This document shows, piece after piece, positions 26,309-34,838 of a stretch of 42,323 nucleotides of DNA. A model generated the notes under the pieces. It was not told where the DNA came from, ran no database searches, and saw nothing but the letters and a program-made list of their open reading frames with translations. Both the position numbers and the translations under genes were made by a program. The DNA lies in assembly GCA_947631275.1 (NCBI GenBank), contig CANRKR010000013.1, positions 1 to 42,323 of the forward strand, in the 5' to 3' direction. The stretch's first letter is position 1; every line of letters begins with the position of its first letter. This DNA is from an uncultured Akkermansia sp. GTDB taxonomy: Bacteria; Verrucomicrobiota; Verrucomicrobiia; Verrucomicrobiales; Akkermansiaceae.

Positions 26309-28159
26309 TTAGTGAATGATGGTGAAAGCGAAAAGAATCATTGCCGCGATAAGGCCCAGGGCGCTCACCAGCACATAGGCGCGCAGGGAGCCGCACTGGA
26401 TTTTGCCGAGGATTTTGCCGCACCACGCGGTGAAGAGCGCAGCGCCGTGTCCCACGAGACGCCGGATGACGCCATCATCCAGGCAATGCACGATGGCGGC
26501 GCCCCACTGCTGGATACCGCCGACGAGTACCTTGTCGTAGAAGGCGTCAATGTAAAGCCGGTGGCGCAGGGCGCGGGAGAAGGCACGGGGAGTGAGCGGA
26601 TCGGTATCCGGCTGCTTTTGCTTCCCACCGTACATGATCCAGGCGAGACCACCGCCCGCAATCAGGGCCAGCAGCCCGGTCAGGAAGGGAACACCGAATT
26701 CAAAATCATGCGCATGGAATCCGGCAAAGGGCACCAGGGTGTCTGCTATGAACCCATACCCGGAAATCAGAGCCATCACCCCCAGGATGAGCAGGGGAAG
26801 CAGCATGGAAGGCCCTGCTTCCCGGGCGTGTTCTGCGCCTTCTGCCCGGGCGGAACCGCAGAATGCCACGAGGCACAGACGCACCATGTAGAAGGTGGTG
26901 AGCACCGCCACGAGGGCGCCGATGACGAAGAGAGGGATGGAAGATTCCCACGCTGCTGTGAGAATCGCCTCCTTGGAGAAGAAGCCGGAGAAGCCCGGCA
27001 CTGCCACAAGGGCACAGGCGCCCATGAGGAAACAGAGCGTCGTCAGCGGCATCTTTCTGCGCAGTCCGCCCATGCGCCAGATATCCTGTTCATGGTGGCA
27101 GCGCACGATGATAGCGCCGGCAGCGAGGAATAGCAGGGCTTTGAACCACGCATGCGTGTAGAGGTGAAACATCGCCGCTTCCCCGGAAAGCATGCCTGCC
27201 GCCATGACCATATACCCCAGTTGGGAAAGGGTGGAATACGCCAGCACGCGCTTGATGTCGTCCTGCTGCGTGGCCATGAGGGCTGCCAGGAGAGCCGTGA
27301 TTGCGCCAACGGTGCAGATAACAGTGCAGGCGGTCTGTGAGAAGGCATCTGTGCCCATGCTCACCTGCAGGCGCACGAGCATGTAAACGCCCGCTGCCAC
27401 CATCGTGGCGGCATGGATGAGCGCCGATACCGGGGTGGGACCTTCCATGGCATCCGGCAGCCAGACGTGCAGGGGGAATTGTGCGGATTTACCGACCGCG
27501 CCGCAGAAGAGGCAGAGCACCAGCGCCGTGAGTACCCCGGATTGTGCAGGGACGGCCTGATGTCCGGCCATATCGGAGAAACTCAGAGTGCCGAAGACAC
27601 CGAAAGTGAGGAGGATGCCGATGAGGAACCCGAAATCACCGACGCGGTTGGTGATGAAGGCTTTCTTTGCTGCATCAGCCGCGGATGCTCTGTCGTACCA
27701 GTGACCGATGAGGATGTAGGAGGAGAAGCCCACGAGTTCCCACCCCACGAAGGTAAACAGCAAGCTGTCTGCCAGCACAATGCAACTCATGCTGAACATG
27801 AAGATGCTCAACCCTGCAAAGTACCGGCTGTGATTGGAGGGGTCACCGCTCATGTAGCCCGTTGAAAAGATGTGCACCAACAGACCGATGCCCGTGACGA
27901 CCAGCATCATTTTCATGGAAAGAGCATCCATGAGAAGCCCCAGCGTCAGCGAATAGCCGGGCAGGGGAAACCACTCGTACACGCCGGGGGATCCCGTCTG
28001 CATCCCGCAGAGATACGCTACGCACAGCGCGAAACACACGGCTGCAGACGCGATGGAACAACAGGCCGCCGCCCGCGGACAGCGTTGCAGACACAGCCAG
28101 TCAATCGCCGCTGCCACCAGCGGAAGCGCAAGGAAAAGCCAGGGAAGATTCTGGAGCAT
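26309..28159 (-). CDS. nuoL: NADH-quinone oxidoreductase subunit L
   Basis: Largest antiporter-like subunit of complex I, with the long lateral helix that links the pumping modules. The 616-residue product matches NuoL length. The key Glu lies in FTFVGWELVGFSSYILIGHWY. Channel blocks FPLHVWLPDAMEGPTPVSALIHAATMV and QDDIKRVLAYSTLSQLGYMVMAAG are intact. The C-terminal part (after about 520) contains the lateral-helix and final-anchor region ending in hydrophobic residues. It starts 2 nt after the nuoK stop. Confidence 0.96.
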   Translation of the reverse strand: MLQNLPWLFLALPLVAAAIDWLCLQRCPRAAACCSIASAAVCFALCVAYLCGMQTGSPGVYEWFPLPGYSLTLGLLMDALSMKMMLVVTGIGLLVHIFSTGYMSGDPSNHSRYFAGLSIFMFSMSCIVLADSLLFTFVGWELVGFSSYILIGHWYDRASAADAAKKAFITNRVGDFGFLIGILLTFGVFGTLSFSDMAGHQAVPAQSGVLTALVLCLFCGAVGKSAQFPLHVWLPDAMEGPTPVSALIHAATMVAAGVYMLVRLQVSMGTDAFSQTACTVICTVGAITALLAALMATQQDDIKRVLAYSTLSQLGYMVMAAGMLSGEAAMFHLYTHAWFKALLFLAAGAIIVRCHHEQDIWRMGGLRRKMPLTTLCFLMGACALVAVPGFSGFFSKEAILTAAWESSIPLFVIGALVAVLTTFYMVRLCLVAFCGSARAEGAEHAREAGPSMLLPLLILGVMALISGYGFIADTLVPFAGFHAHDFEFGVPFLTGLLALIAGGGLAWIMYGGKQKQPDTDPLTPRAFSRALRHRLYIDAFYDKVLVGGIQQWGAAIVHCLDDGVIRRLVGHGAALFTAWCGKILGKIQCGSLRAYVLVSALGLIAAMILFAFTIIH

Positions 28160-28161
28160 AA

Positions 28162-28479
28162 TCAGTCTTTCAGGGAAGTGAGTGAAGAGGATTCCACACC
28201 GCGACGTGCACGGAACATGGCAACAATGAGAGCTAATCCGACTGCGACTTCTGCCGCGGCGATCGCCATGATGAAGAGAACCATCACCTGGGCATCGTAC
28301 ACCGGCACGCCTTCCAGCCCCTGAGCGCGCGAAAAGCCGACTAGGGCGACATTAGCCGCCGTGAGCATGAGTTCAAGACACATGAACACCACCAGAATGT
28401 TGCGGCGGATAATCGCACCGGTCAGCCCGATGGAAAAGAGAACACCCGAGAAGATCAGGTAATGGGATAGAGGAGTCAT
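28162..28479 (-). CDS. nuoK: NADH-quinone oxidoreductase subunit K
   Basis: Small three-helix membrane subunit of complex I, part of the E-channel. The 105-residue product has the two conserved buried glutamates, in VVFMCLELMLTAANVAL and AIAAAEVAVGLALIVAMFR. The length is normal. It lies 24 nt after nuoJ and 2 nt before nuoL, so the genes are clearly cotranscribed. Confidence 0.96.
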   Translation of the reverse strand: MTPLSHYLIFSGVLFSIGLTGAIIRRNILVVFMCLELMLTAANVALVGFSRAQGLEGVPVYDAQVMVLFIMAIAAAEVAVGLALIVAMFRARRGVESSSLTSLKD

Positions 28480-28503
28480 GACAGGTGAGTGGAGATAAGA
28501 GGG

Positions 28504-29130
28504 TTAATCACGGTGGAGTTTGCGTCCGAGAGCCACGGCGCCCACAGCGCCCGCCAGCAGGGCGAAGCTGAGGATAACGAAGGTGATGCTGTAGTGTGAG
28601 AAGAGGTTTTCACCGAGCAACCGGGCATCTGAAGAACCGTGTTTTTCCGGACAAAGCGCCGGCAGAGCTCCGCCGTACGGCGGCGGGGAAGCGGGCGGAG
28701 TGACTTGAGTCTTGTTCCCCACACTCAGTTCCCCCAGATTCTCTACGAGCACGTGTACCGGGCAGCGTCCGTCCGTTGCCCCGGGAAGTCGCAGGGACGC
28801 CGTGCAGAAGACGCCTGCCAACATACCTGCAGTCACCACACCGGTGATGCAGAACCAGAAGCTGCCGGAAACCGGCTCTTCCTGTTTCACATCCAGCATC
28901 ATAGTAATGAAGAGGAAGAGCACTAGCACGGCGCCGGCGTAGATGATAATCTGGGCAATGCCGATGAAGCTCGCACCCATACCGAAGAAGATGGCAGCCA
29001 CAAAGCCGAAGCACAGGGCCATACTCAGCGCGCAGGATATGGGATTGCGCAGGGCGACCACGCCTACGGCGCTCAGCAGAGCTGCCGCAGCCAGCACGTA
29101 AAATATTATGGCGGATATTGCAGGATCCAT
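28504..29130 (-). CDS. nuoJ: NADH-quinone oxidoreductase subunit J
   Basis: Five-helix membrane subunit of complex I whose helix 3 takes part in coupling. The 208-residue product begins MDPAISAIIFYVLAAAALL. It contains GASFIGIAQIIIYAGAVLVLFLFITMMLD, the conserved helix 3-4 block. A long periplasmic or cytoplasmic loop (about 120-175, rich in Pro and Gly) lies before the last helix. The frame opens with GTG 29163, which would overlap nuoI by 19 nt; ATG 29130 gives the family-like start and a 14-nt gap, so it is preferred. Confidence 0.93.
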   Translation of the reverse strand: MDPAISAIIFYVLAAAALLSAVGVVALRNPISCALSMALCFGFVAAIFFGMGASFIGIAQIIIYAGAVLVLFLFITMMLDVKQEEPVSGSFWFCITGVVTAGMLAGVFCTASLRLPGATDGRCPVHVLVENLGELSVGNKTQVTPPASPPPYGGALPALCPEKHGSSDARLLGENLFSHYSITFVILSFALLAGAVGAVALGRKLHRD

Positions 29131-29144
29131 GGGGAAAAAGGGGG

Positions 29145-29711
29145 TTATTTGTATTGATTCCACTTGTTGATGAGACCTTTTCTGGTGCCGCCGAGACGGT
29201 AGAGGTCTTCCTTGGTACGAACAGCCTTAGAACGATCCGTGAGGGTGAGCAGGTACTGATTGGAGAGGAAGATCGCCTGCTCCGGGCAAACCTCCTGGCA
29301 CATGCCGCAGTAGATGCAACGCAGCATGTCGATTTCAAATTCCAGCGGCGCCTTTTCCTGTTTCGGCGTGGGGGAGGAGGAGTCAACACTGCCGGGGACT
29401 ACGCGGATGGCACGCGCCGGACAGATGAATTCGCAGAGCTGGCAGGAAACGCAGCGTTCCCGACCATCTTCCCCGCGTACGAGGGAGGGTGCTCCCCGGT
29501 AATAGGAGGGCAGATGGGCGTCCCAGCGTTGCTCCGGGAAGGGCATGCAGATGCCGACTCCTTTGCCGTTAAAATCTTTCTTGGAGCGACTCTTTCCCAT
29601 CACGGAGAGCACGAGGTGCCGCAGGGTGATCCAAAGACCCTTGGCGAGTTCCACCACGTAGATGCGATCCAGGAGGGAGAACTTAGGGCGCTTGATTGGT
29701 ATGTAGGACAT
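29145..29711 (-). CDS. nuoI: NADH-quinone oxidoreductase subunit I
   Basis: Ferredoxin-like subunit of complex I carrying clusters N6a and N6b, which pass electrons toward NuoB. The 188-residue product has two 4Fe-4S motifs: RCVSCQLCEFICPARAI and RCIYCGMCQEVCPEQAI. An N-terminal amphipathic helix (VVELAKGLWITLRHL) would contact the membrane arm. The stretch between the two motifs is somewhat longer than usual (SVDSSSPTPKQEKAPLE). It follows nuoH by 20 nt. Confidence 0.96.
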   Translation of the reverse strand: MSYIPIKRPKFSLLDRIYVVELAKGLWITLRHLVLSVMGKSRSKKDFNGKGVGICMPFPEQRWDAHLPSYYRGAPSLVRGEDGRERCVSCQLCEFICPARAIRVVPGSVDSSSPTPKQEKAPLEFEIDMLRCIYCGMCQEVCPEQAIFLSNQYLLTLTDRSKAVRTKEDLYRLGGTRKGLINKWNQYK

Positions 29712-29731
29712 GAAGATGAATGCGGGAAGAA

Positions 29732-30994
29732 TTAGTGAACGAAGTACAGGATGACAGCGGTGAGCACGATATTGACCACGGCGAGCTCAATGAATACGAG
29801 CCAGCAGAGTTTCATCACCTGATCCCAGCGGAAGCGAGGCAGGGTCCAACGCACCCACACGAAGAAGAAAATAAAGGCCAGCAGCTTGACAAGGAACATT
29901 GCAAACTGGCAGAAGACCGCCAGCCATTCGTTGCAACTCGCCAGCCACGCATCCGCACCGAACCCGATGGACCAGCCTCCCAGAAAAAGCGTCACCACCA
30001 TCGCAGAGCCGATCACCATAGCCGCATACTCACCCATGAAGAACGAGGCAAACTTCATGGAGGAATACTCCGTGTGGTAACCGCCCACGAGGTCCGTCTC
30101 GCACTCTGCCATGTCAAACGGCGTACGGTTTGCTTCCGCGAAGATGCATGTGGCGAACATCAGGAAGCTGGTGCCAAGCGGCAGGAAGAGAGCCCAGCGT
30201 TGCAAACTCAGTCCTTCTCCCCAGAGCGGCAGCAGCGTCCATCCACCATCCGCCTGACTCTGCACGATTTCCTGCAGATTCAACGTGCCATACACCATAA
30301 GGAGCGGGATGACGGAAAGCCCCATCGCCACTTCGTAGGAGATGAATTGCGCCGTGGCACGCAAGCCTCCCAGAAAGGGGTACTTCGAATTGGAGGACCA
30401 GCCTGCTAATGTGAGCCCGTACACCGAGAGACCGGACACTGCAAAGACCCAGAGCGGACCGATGTCCAGGTTCGCCACGCACATGTTGATGTATCCGAAA
30501 GGAGTTCCGACTCCGGAGGCAAAGGGTACCACGGCTGCCGCTACCAGGGGGGGACCCAGCACCAGCATCGGCGCCAGAATGAAGTAGAAGGTGCGCACGT
30601 ATTTTGGCGTGATTTCCTGCTTCAGGAAGAGCTTCCCGCCATCCAGGCAGGGCTGTATGAGTCCGAATGTGGGGATTTCGCGGTCGAATCTCAACCAGCG
30701 GCAGAGGCGCGCAACGACCCCATCCGGCGGACACCCGAAGAATTGCAGGAGCTTGCTGAGAGGTTGTTTTTCCTTACTGCCAAAAGGTTTCAGCAGGAAG
30801 AGCGGCAATCCCGCCCGGTTCGGCCCCGGACGATCCTGGATCCAACCCGCTACGCGGCGTTCAATCCATACAGAAAGCACCACGAAGGCCAGTATGACCG
30901 CGAACACCAGCGCCAGCTTGAGCACTGTGGTGATCAGGTAGAACCATTGCGGATTCCTCAGCACATCGCAGCACCATGTCAAAATTGTCTCCAT
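29732..30994 (-). CDS. nuoH: NADH-quinone oxidoreductase subunit H, with insertion
   Basis: Eight-helix membrane subunit that forms most of the quinone-binding channel of complex I. The 420-residue product is longer than the usual roughly 330. Conserved blocks are ERRVAGWIQDRPGPNRAG (45-62) and GLIQPCLDGGKLFLKQE, but some 45 residues (about 63-107, starting LPLFLLKPFGSKEKQ) separate them where relatives have almost none. Later blocks are normal: AEANRTPFDMAECETDLVGGY with HTEYSSMKF. The insertion faces the cytoplasmic side near the quinone entrance. The open frame and flanking motifs show no sign of frameshift. The gene sits between nuoG and nuoI. Confidence 0.95.
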   Translation of the reverse strand: METILTWCCDVLRNPQWFYLITTVLKLALVFAVILAFVVLSVWIERRVAGWIQDRPGPNRAGLPLFLLKPFGSKEKQPLSKLLQFFGCPPDGVVARLCRWLRFDREIPTFGLIQPCLDGGKLFLKQEITPKYVRTFYFILAPMLVLGPPLVAAAVVPFASGVGTPFGYINMCVANLDIGPLWVFAVSGLSVYGLTLAGWSSNSKYPFLGGLRATAQFISYEVAMGLSVIPLLMVYGTLNLQEIVQSQADGGWTLLPLWGEGLSLQRWALFLPLGTSFLMFATCIFAEANRTPFDMAECETDLVGGYHTEYSSMKFASFFMGEYAAMVIGSAMVVTLFLGGWSIGFGADAWLASCNEWLAVFCQFAMFLVKLLAFIFFFVWVRWTLPRFRWDQVMKLCWLVFIELAVVNIVLTAVILYFVH

Positions 30995-31018
30995 ATTTTT
31001 GTGTTGCTCTAAGGGGGA

Positions 31019-32752
31019 TTATTTGTTTGCTTTTTCACGGTCGATGAGAGGGATGCTCACGCCGGTGTCGATAATTTGCTGTCCTTGATTGCCGATACTT
31101 GCCCAGGAAACGCCGTTCAGTTCCTCTATTTGCGCAGCCATGACGTCCAGGACTTCCTGCGCAGAAGTTGCATGCGCCGCGGCTCCGGGCAGGTCGCCGC
31201 AGCACTCGCGCAGGAGTGCCGCCAGGATTTCCCAGTCGGCTTTCGCTTCGCCCAGCGGATCGATGGCGCGGTTCAGTCGCTGAATTCTCCCCGTCACATT
31301 CACCATCGTGCCGTACTTCTCGGCAAACGTGACGCCCGGCAACACGACATCCGCCGCCTGCGTCGTGGCGTTTTCCGTGTGATCGATGACCAGCAGATAA
31401 TCCAATGCCGCCAACTGCTCGGCGGTGATAGCGGCTTCCGCTGTCACATCTTCCCCCAGCACTACGAGACTGCGTATCTTCCCGATTTTGATGCCACGGC
31501 GGATATTGTCCAGCGTGCCGCCGTTCTTGTGCAGCACAATTTGAGCCCCCGTGCTGTTGGGATTGCGATCGGCGCTGATGAGCATACCGTCCGACTCACC
31601 GCGGCGCGGTACAATATCCAGCGCTTTCACGCCGAGAAGCTGTGCGAGTTCCCCGGCGAGGAAAAGCTCTTCATTTGTGAGGCGGGCAGAAACGATGAAG
31701 GCCAACTGGCCGGGGTCGCAGAGGCGCAGCTGTTCCGCCGCAGCTTTGATGATCGGTTCCCATGCCGCGGCGCGTTGCGGAGCCTCGGCATCGGTCTTCA
31801 CCAGCGGGGTGAGAAGTCTCTTGCCCGAGTTGATGTATCTGTAGTTGAGGCGATGACTGTCCGGCATCCAACAGCTGTTGACCTCGTCATTTTGTCGGGG
31901 CGTGATGCGGTACACCTGCTGCTCACGCGACCACACGTAAATATTCGTGCCGGTGCCGCAGTTCACATCAATGGTGGGCGTGCTCTTAAGGAACCACACG
32001 CGCATCCTGAAGCGGAAATCGCGGCTTGTCATTGCTCCCACCGGGCAGATGTCCACCACGTTCATTGAGTAATTGCTGTCCAGGGTTTTGCCCGGGTAGC
32101 AGGCAATGGCGTTGTGCCCGCCGCGTCCCACGACTCCCAGCACTTCCTCCCCCACGACTTCCCTCATGAAACGCACGCAGCGGCGGCAGAGCACGCAGCG
32201 CTCCTGGTCCAGATTCACGCGCGGACCGATCTCAATGTGCTTGCCCTTCTTGATCTTTGCTTCGGTGAAGCGGTGGGTGGGCGAGCCGTAATCCGCGGTG
32301 TACTCCTGAAGCTTGCATTCGCCTGCCTGGTCGCAGATGGGGCAGTCCAGCGGGTGATTGGTGAGCAGGAACTCCAGCACTGCCCGGCGTGCCTGTGTGC
32401 ACACCGTCCCATTGGTGCGGATTCCCATGTTTTCCGCCACAGTATTGGCACAGGCGACCACGGCCCGCGGCATCCACTGGATCGTCTGGTAACCGTCCTC
32501 GTTGTAGGTGGGCGTGGCGCCGGGAGCCAGTCGCGGCGGCATGCCCTGCTCCACAAGACACATGCGGCAGGACCCTGCCACGGATAGTTTGGGGTGGTAG
32601 CAGAAGCAGGGGACGTGCACTTCCACGCTGTTGCAGGCATCCGCGATGCGTGTTCCCTTCGGAAAGCGGTACCATGTGCCGTTTATCTGCACATTCACCT
32701 TGCCTTCGGCAGCGGCGGCATCTTTCGGCAGGATTGGCTGTTCTGGACTCAT
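31019..32752 (-). CDS. nuoG: NADH-quinone oxidoreductase subunit G, short form
   Basis: Hydrophilic-arm subunit of complex I that carries electrons between NuoF and NuoI. The 577-residue product is shorter than E. coli NuoG (about 908). It contains the 2Fe-2S site FCYHPKLSVAGSCRMCLVE, the N5 motif HPLDCPICDQAGEC and the N4 motif ERCVLCRRCVRF with DICPVGA. The extra N7 cluster motif is absent: only one Cys occurs near NSCWMPDSHRL. The C-terminal molybdopterin-oxidoreductase-like part is cut down but keeps ATTQAADVVLPGVTFAEKYGTMVNVTGR. It lies 21 nt after nuoF. Confidence 0.95.
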   Translation of the reverse strand: MSPEQPILPKDAAAAEGKVNVQINGTWYRFPKGTRIADACNSVEVHVPCFCYHPKLSVAGSCRMCLVEQGMPPRLAPGATPTYNEDGYQTIQWMPRAVVACANTVAENMGIRTNGTVCTQARRAVLEFLLTNHPLDCPICDQAGECKLQEYTADYGSPTHRFTEAKIKKGKHIEIGPRVNLDQERCVLCRRCVRFMREVVGEEVLGVVGRGGHNAIACYPGKTLDSNYSMNVVDICPVGAMTSRDFRFRMRVWFLKSTPTIDVNCGTGTNIYVWSREQQVYRITPRQNDEVNSCWMPDSHRLNYRYINSGKRLLTPLVKTDAEAPQRAAAWEPIIKAAAEQLRLCDPGQLAFIVSARLTNEELFLAGELAQLLGVKALDIVPRRGESDGMLISADRNPNSTGAQIVLHKNGGTLDNIRRGIKIGKIRSLVVLGEDVTAEAAITAEQLAALDYLLVIDHTENATTQAADVVLPGVTFAEKYGTMVNVTGRIQRLNRAIDPLGEAKADWEILAALLRECCGDLPGAAAHATSAQEVLDVMAAQIEELNGVSWASIGNQGQQIIDTGVSIPLIDREKANK

Positions 32753-32773
32753 GCTGAATTCGAAAATAAGGGG

Positions 32774-34183
32774 TTAGTCTTCGCGGGTCAGATATTTGCG
32801 CGCCTCAGCCGATTCCGGGTTGTGCGGCTTGAGTGCATTGATCGGCTTGGTGAGCGCCAGAAACTCCTCTCGGAATTTCGTTATGAACGCCTGAACCGGC
32901 CAGGAACACGCCTCGCCGAAGGCACACACGGTGCGCCCGCAGATGTTGTCTGCCACGCTTTTGAGCAGATCCACGTCTTCCGGAGAAGCTTTGCCCTCGC
33001 AGATGCGCGTGCTGAGCTTGAGCATCCACGGGTTGCCCTCACGGCACGGCGTGCACTGCCCGCAGGATTCCCACGCAAAGAAGCGGTTGAGGTTGCGCAG
33101 CATTTCGGGCATGCTCCGGCTGTCGTCCATGACGATGACGCCTCCTGATCCGCTCATGGAACCGTGCGCCGCGATACTGTCGAGGTCCATCGGCACGTCA
33201 AAAATGCTCATCTTGCGCACGCTGCCGTCGGGGTTGCGCCCGGTGAGCACCTCATCACAGCGCATCACTTTCGCCGATGCGCCGCCGGGGATGATCGCCT
33301 TGAACTTGCGTCCTTCCTTCGGTCCGCCGCAGAGTTCATAAAGAAGTTCTCCGTAGGTGATTGAGCCGGATATGATTTCGTAGTAGCCCGGCTTTCTCAC
33401 ATCACCCGAAACGCCGATGATACGCGTGCCGGGACTGCGTTGAGCTCCTTCGGCGGCGTAAGCTTCTCCGCCGCGCAGCAGCACCTGGCGTACCTGACAG
33501 AGGGATTCCACGTTGTTGACGATGGTGGGACAGCCGTAGAGGCCGATAGCTGCCGGGAAGAAGGGAGGTTTGATGCGCGGGTAGGGGCGTACGCCTTCGA
33601 TGGAATTGATGAGTCCCGTTTCCTCGCCGCAGATATAGGCTCCCGCACCGCGGTGCAAAATGATTTTCAGATCGTACCCTGTACCCTGGATGTTCTTGCC
33701 GACAAAGCCGTTCTTTTCCGCTTCCTTCAGCGCTTTTTTCATGATTTTGGCAGCCTCCGGGAACTCCTCACGCATGTAGATGATGGCGTAATGAGCCTGC
33801 ACGGCATAGCAAGCGATCACCATGCCCTCAATGAGCTGGTGCGGATCCTGGTGCACGATGAAGCGATCTTTGAAGGTGCCGGGTTCGGATTCGTCGCAGT
33901 TGCACACGAGGTATACCGGTTTGGTGTTACCCCTGGGGATGAAGGTCCATTTCACCCCGGTGGGGAATCCGGCGCCGCCGCGACCTCGCAGGCCGCTTTT
34001 CTTTACCTCGTCGATCACAGCGGCAGGTTCCATGGCGAGAGCTTTCTTGAGCGCCTCGTATCCTCCGTCCGCAAGAAAGGATTTGATGGAAGGCGTATAG
34101 CCCACGCGGTCAATGTTGCGAAAGATGCGGCGCGTCTCACGCGGGTGGGGCTCGTGACCGGGTTTGTAAGTGATCTCACTCAT
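32774..34183 (-). CDS. nuoF: NADH-quinone oxidoreductase subunit F
   Basis: NADH-oxidising subunit of complex I, holding FMN and cluster N3. The 469-residue product has the FMN site GLRGRGGAGFPTGVKW, the NADH site CNCDESEPGTFKDR, the glycine-rich HRGAGAYICGEETGLINSIEG, and the N3 ligands ESCGQCTPCREG with a distal Cys in NICGRTVCAFGEA. The frame opens with TTG 34201, but ATG 34183 (MSEITYKPG) is the likely start. It follows nuoE by 27 nt; no Shine-Dalgarno sequence is visible. Confidence 0.96.
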   Translation of the reverse strand: MSEITYKPGHEPHPRETRRIFRNIDRVGYTPSIKSFLADGGYEALKKALAMEPAAVIDEVKKSGLRGRGGAGFPTGVKWTFIPRGNTKPVYLVCNCDESEPGTFKDRFIVHQDPHQLIEGMVIACYAVQAHYAIIYMREEFPEAAKIMKKALKEAEKNGFVGKNIQGTGYDLKIILHRGAGAYICGEETGLINSIEGVRPYPRIKPPFFPAAIGLYGCPTIVNNVESLCQVRQVLLRGGEAYAAEGAQRSPGTRIIGVSGDVRKPGYYEIISGSITYGELLYELCGGPKEGRKFKAIIPGGASAKVMRCDEVLTGRNPDGSVRKMSIFDVPMDLDSIAAHGSMSGSGGVIVMDDSRSMPEMLRNLNRFFAWESCGQCTPCREGNPWMLKLSTRICEGKASPEDVDLLKSVADNICGRTVCAFGEACSWPVQAFITKFREEFLALTKPINALKPHNPESAEARKYLTRED

Positions 34184-34210
34184 CGTTAGAAAAGGGGACA
34201 AATCTGTGCT

Positions 34211-34792
34211 TTAATCTCTCCGACGGTATTCTTCCAGTATTTCATCCATTTTTTCCGGGGTTACCTGGGAATACAGGGTATCGTTGACCATCACGTTCGG
34301 CCCAAACCCACAGTGCGCCAGACATTCCACCGCCTCGATGCTCCACAGGCCGTCTGCACTCACCGCCATCGGCTCCGCCTCCGTCATTTCCTCCGGTTTC
34401 ACCCCGATCTTCCCGCAGATGAACTTCAGTAGATCTTCTCCGCCGGACATCGCGCAGGCGATCGTGTGGCACACGCGGATATGCCATTTGCCGGGACATT
34501 TGCGGCGAATGCCCGGGTAAAAACTCACGACTCCGGCCACGTGGATGGGCGTGCTCTTGCACATTTCTGCGATCCATGGGATGCTGCGGGCGCAGATGAA
34601 GCCGAATTTCTCCTGCACCATGTGGATGATGGGAAGGACTGCGGATAGCTCACGTCCCTCCGGGTACATCGCCACGTACTCGCGCGCTTCGGCTTCGAGC
34701 TCCGGGGTCGGTTTGAAGGATGGATAAAATTTCTCGCCCGCGGAGGGGATGTCCTCCGCTAAAACGTTGATGGCATCGGTCGGCTCGGTCAT
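34211..34792 (-). CDS. nuoE: NADH-quinone oxidoreductase subunit E
   Basis: Thioredoxin-fold subunit of complex I with the off-path 2Fe-2S cluster N1a. The 193-residue product has the ligands as CHTIAC (CxxxxC) and CLAHC (CxxxC), in order. The N-terminal helical region (LEAEAREYVAMYPEGRELSAVLPIIHMVQEKFG) is typical. The frame opens with TTG 34870 inside the nuoD end, but ATG 34792 (MTEPTD) is preferred and leaves a 46-nt gap after nuoD. That gap is the longest between neighbours in the cluster and contains no clear Shine-Dalgarno sequence. Confidence 0.95.
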   Translation of the reverse strand: MTEPTDAINVLAEDIPSAGEKFYPSFKPTPELEAEAREYVAMYPEGRELSAVLPIIHMVQEKFGFICARSIPWIAEMCKSTPIHVAGVVSFYPGIRRKCPGKWHIRVCHTIACAMSGGEDLLKFICGKIGVKPEEMTEAEPMAVSADGLWSIEAVECLAHCGFGPNVMVNDTLYSQVTPEKMDEILEEYRRRD

Positions 34793-34838
34793 GAATGGAA
34801 GAGGAGTGGTAGTGTGTTGGAATCCATTGTGAAAAAGA

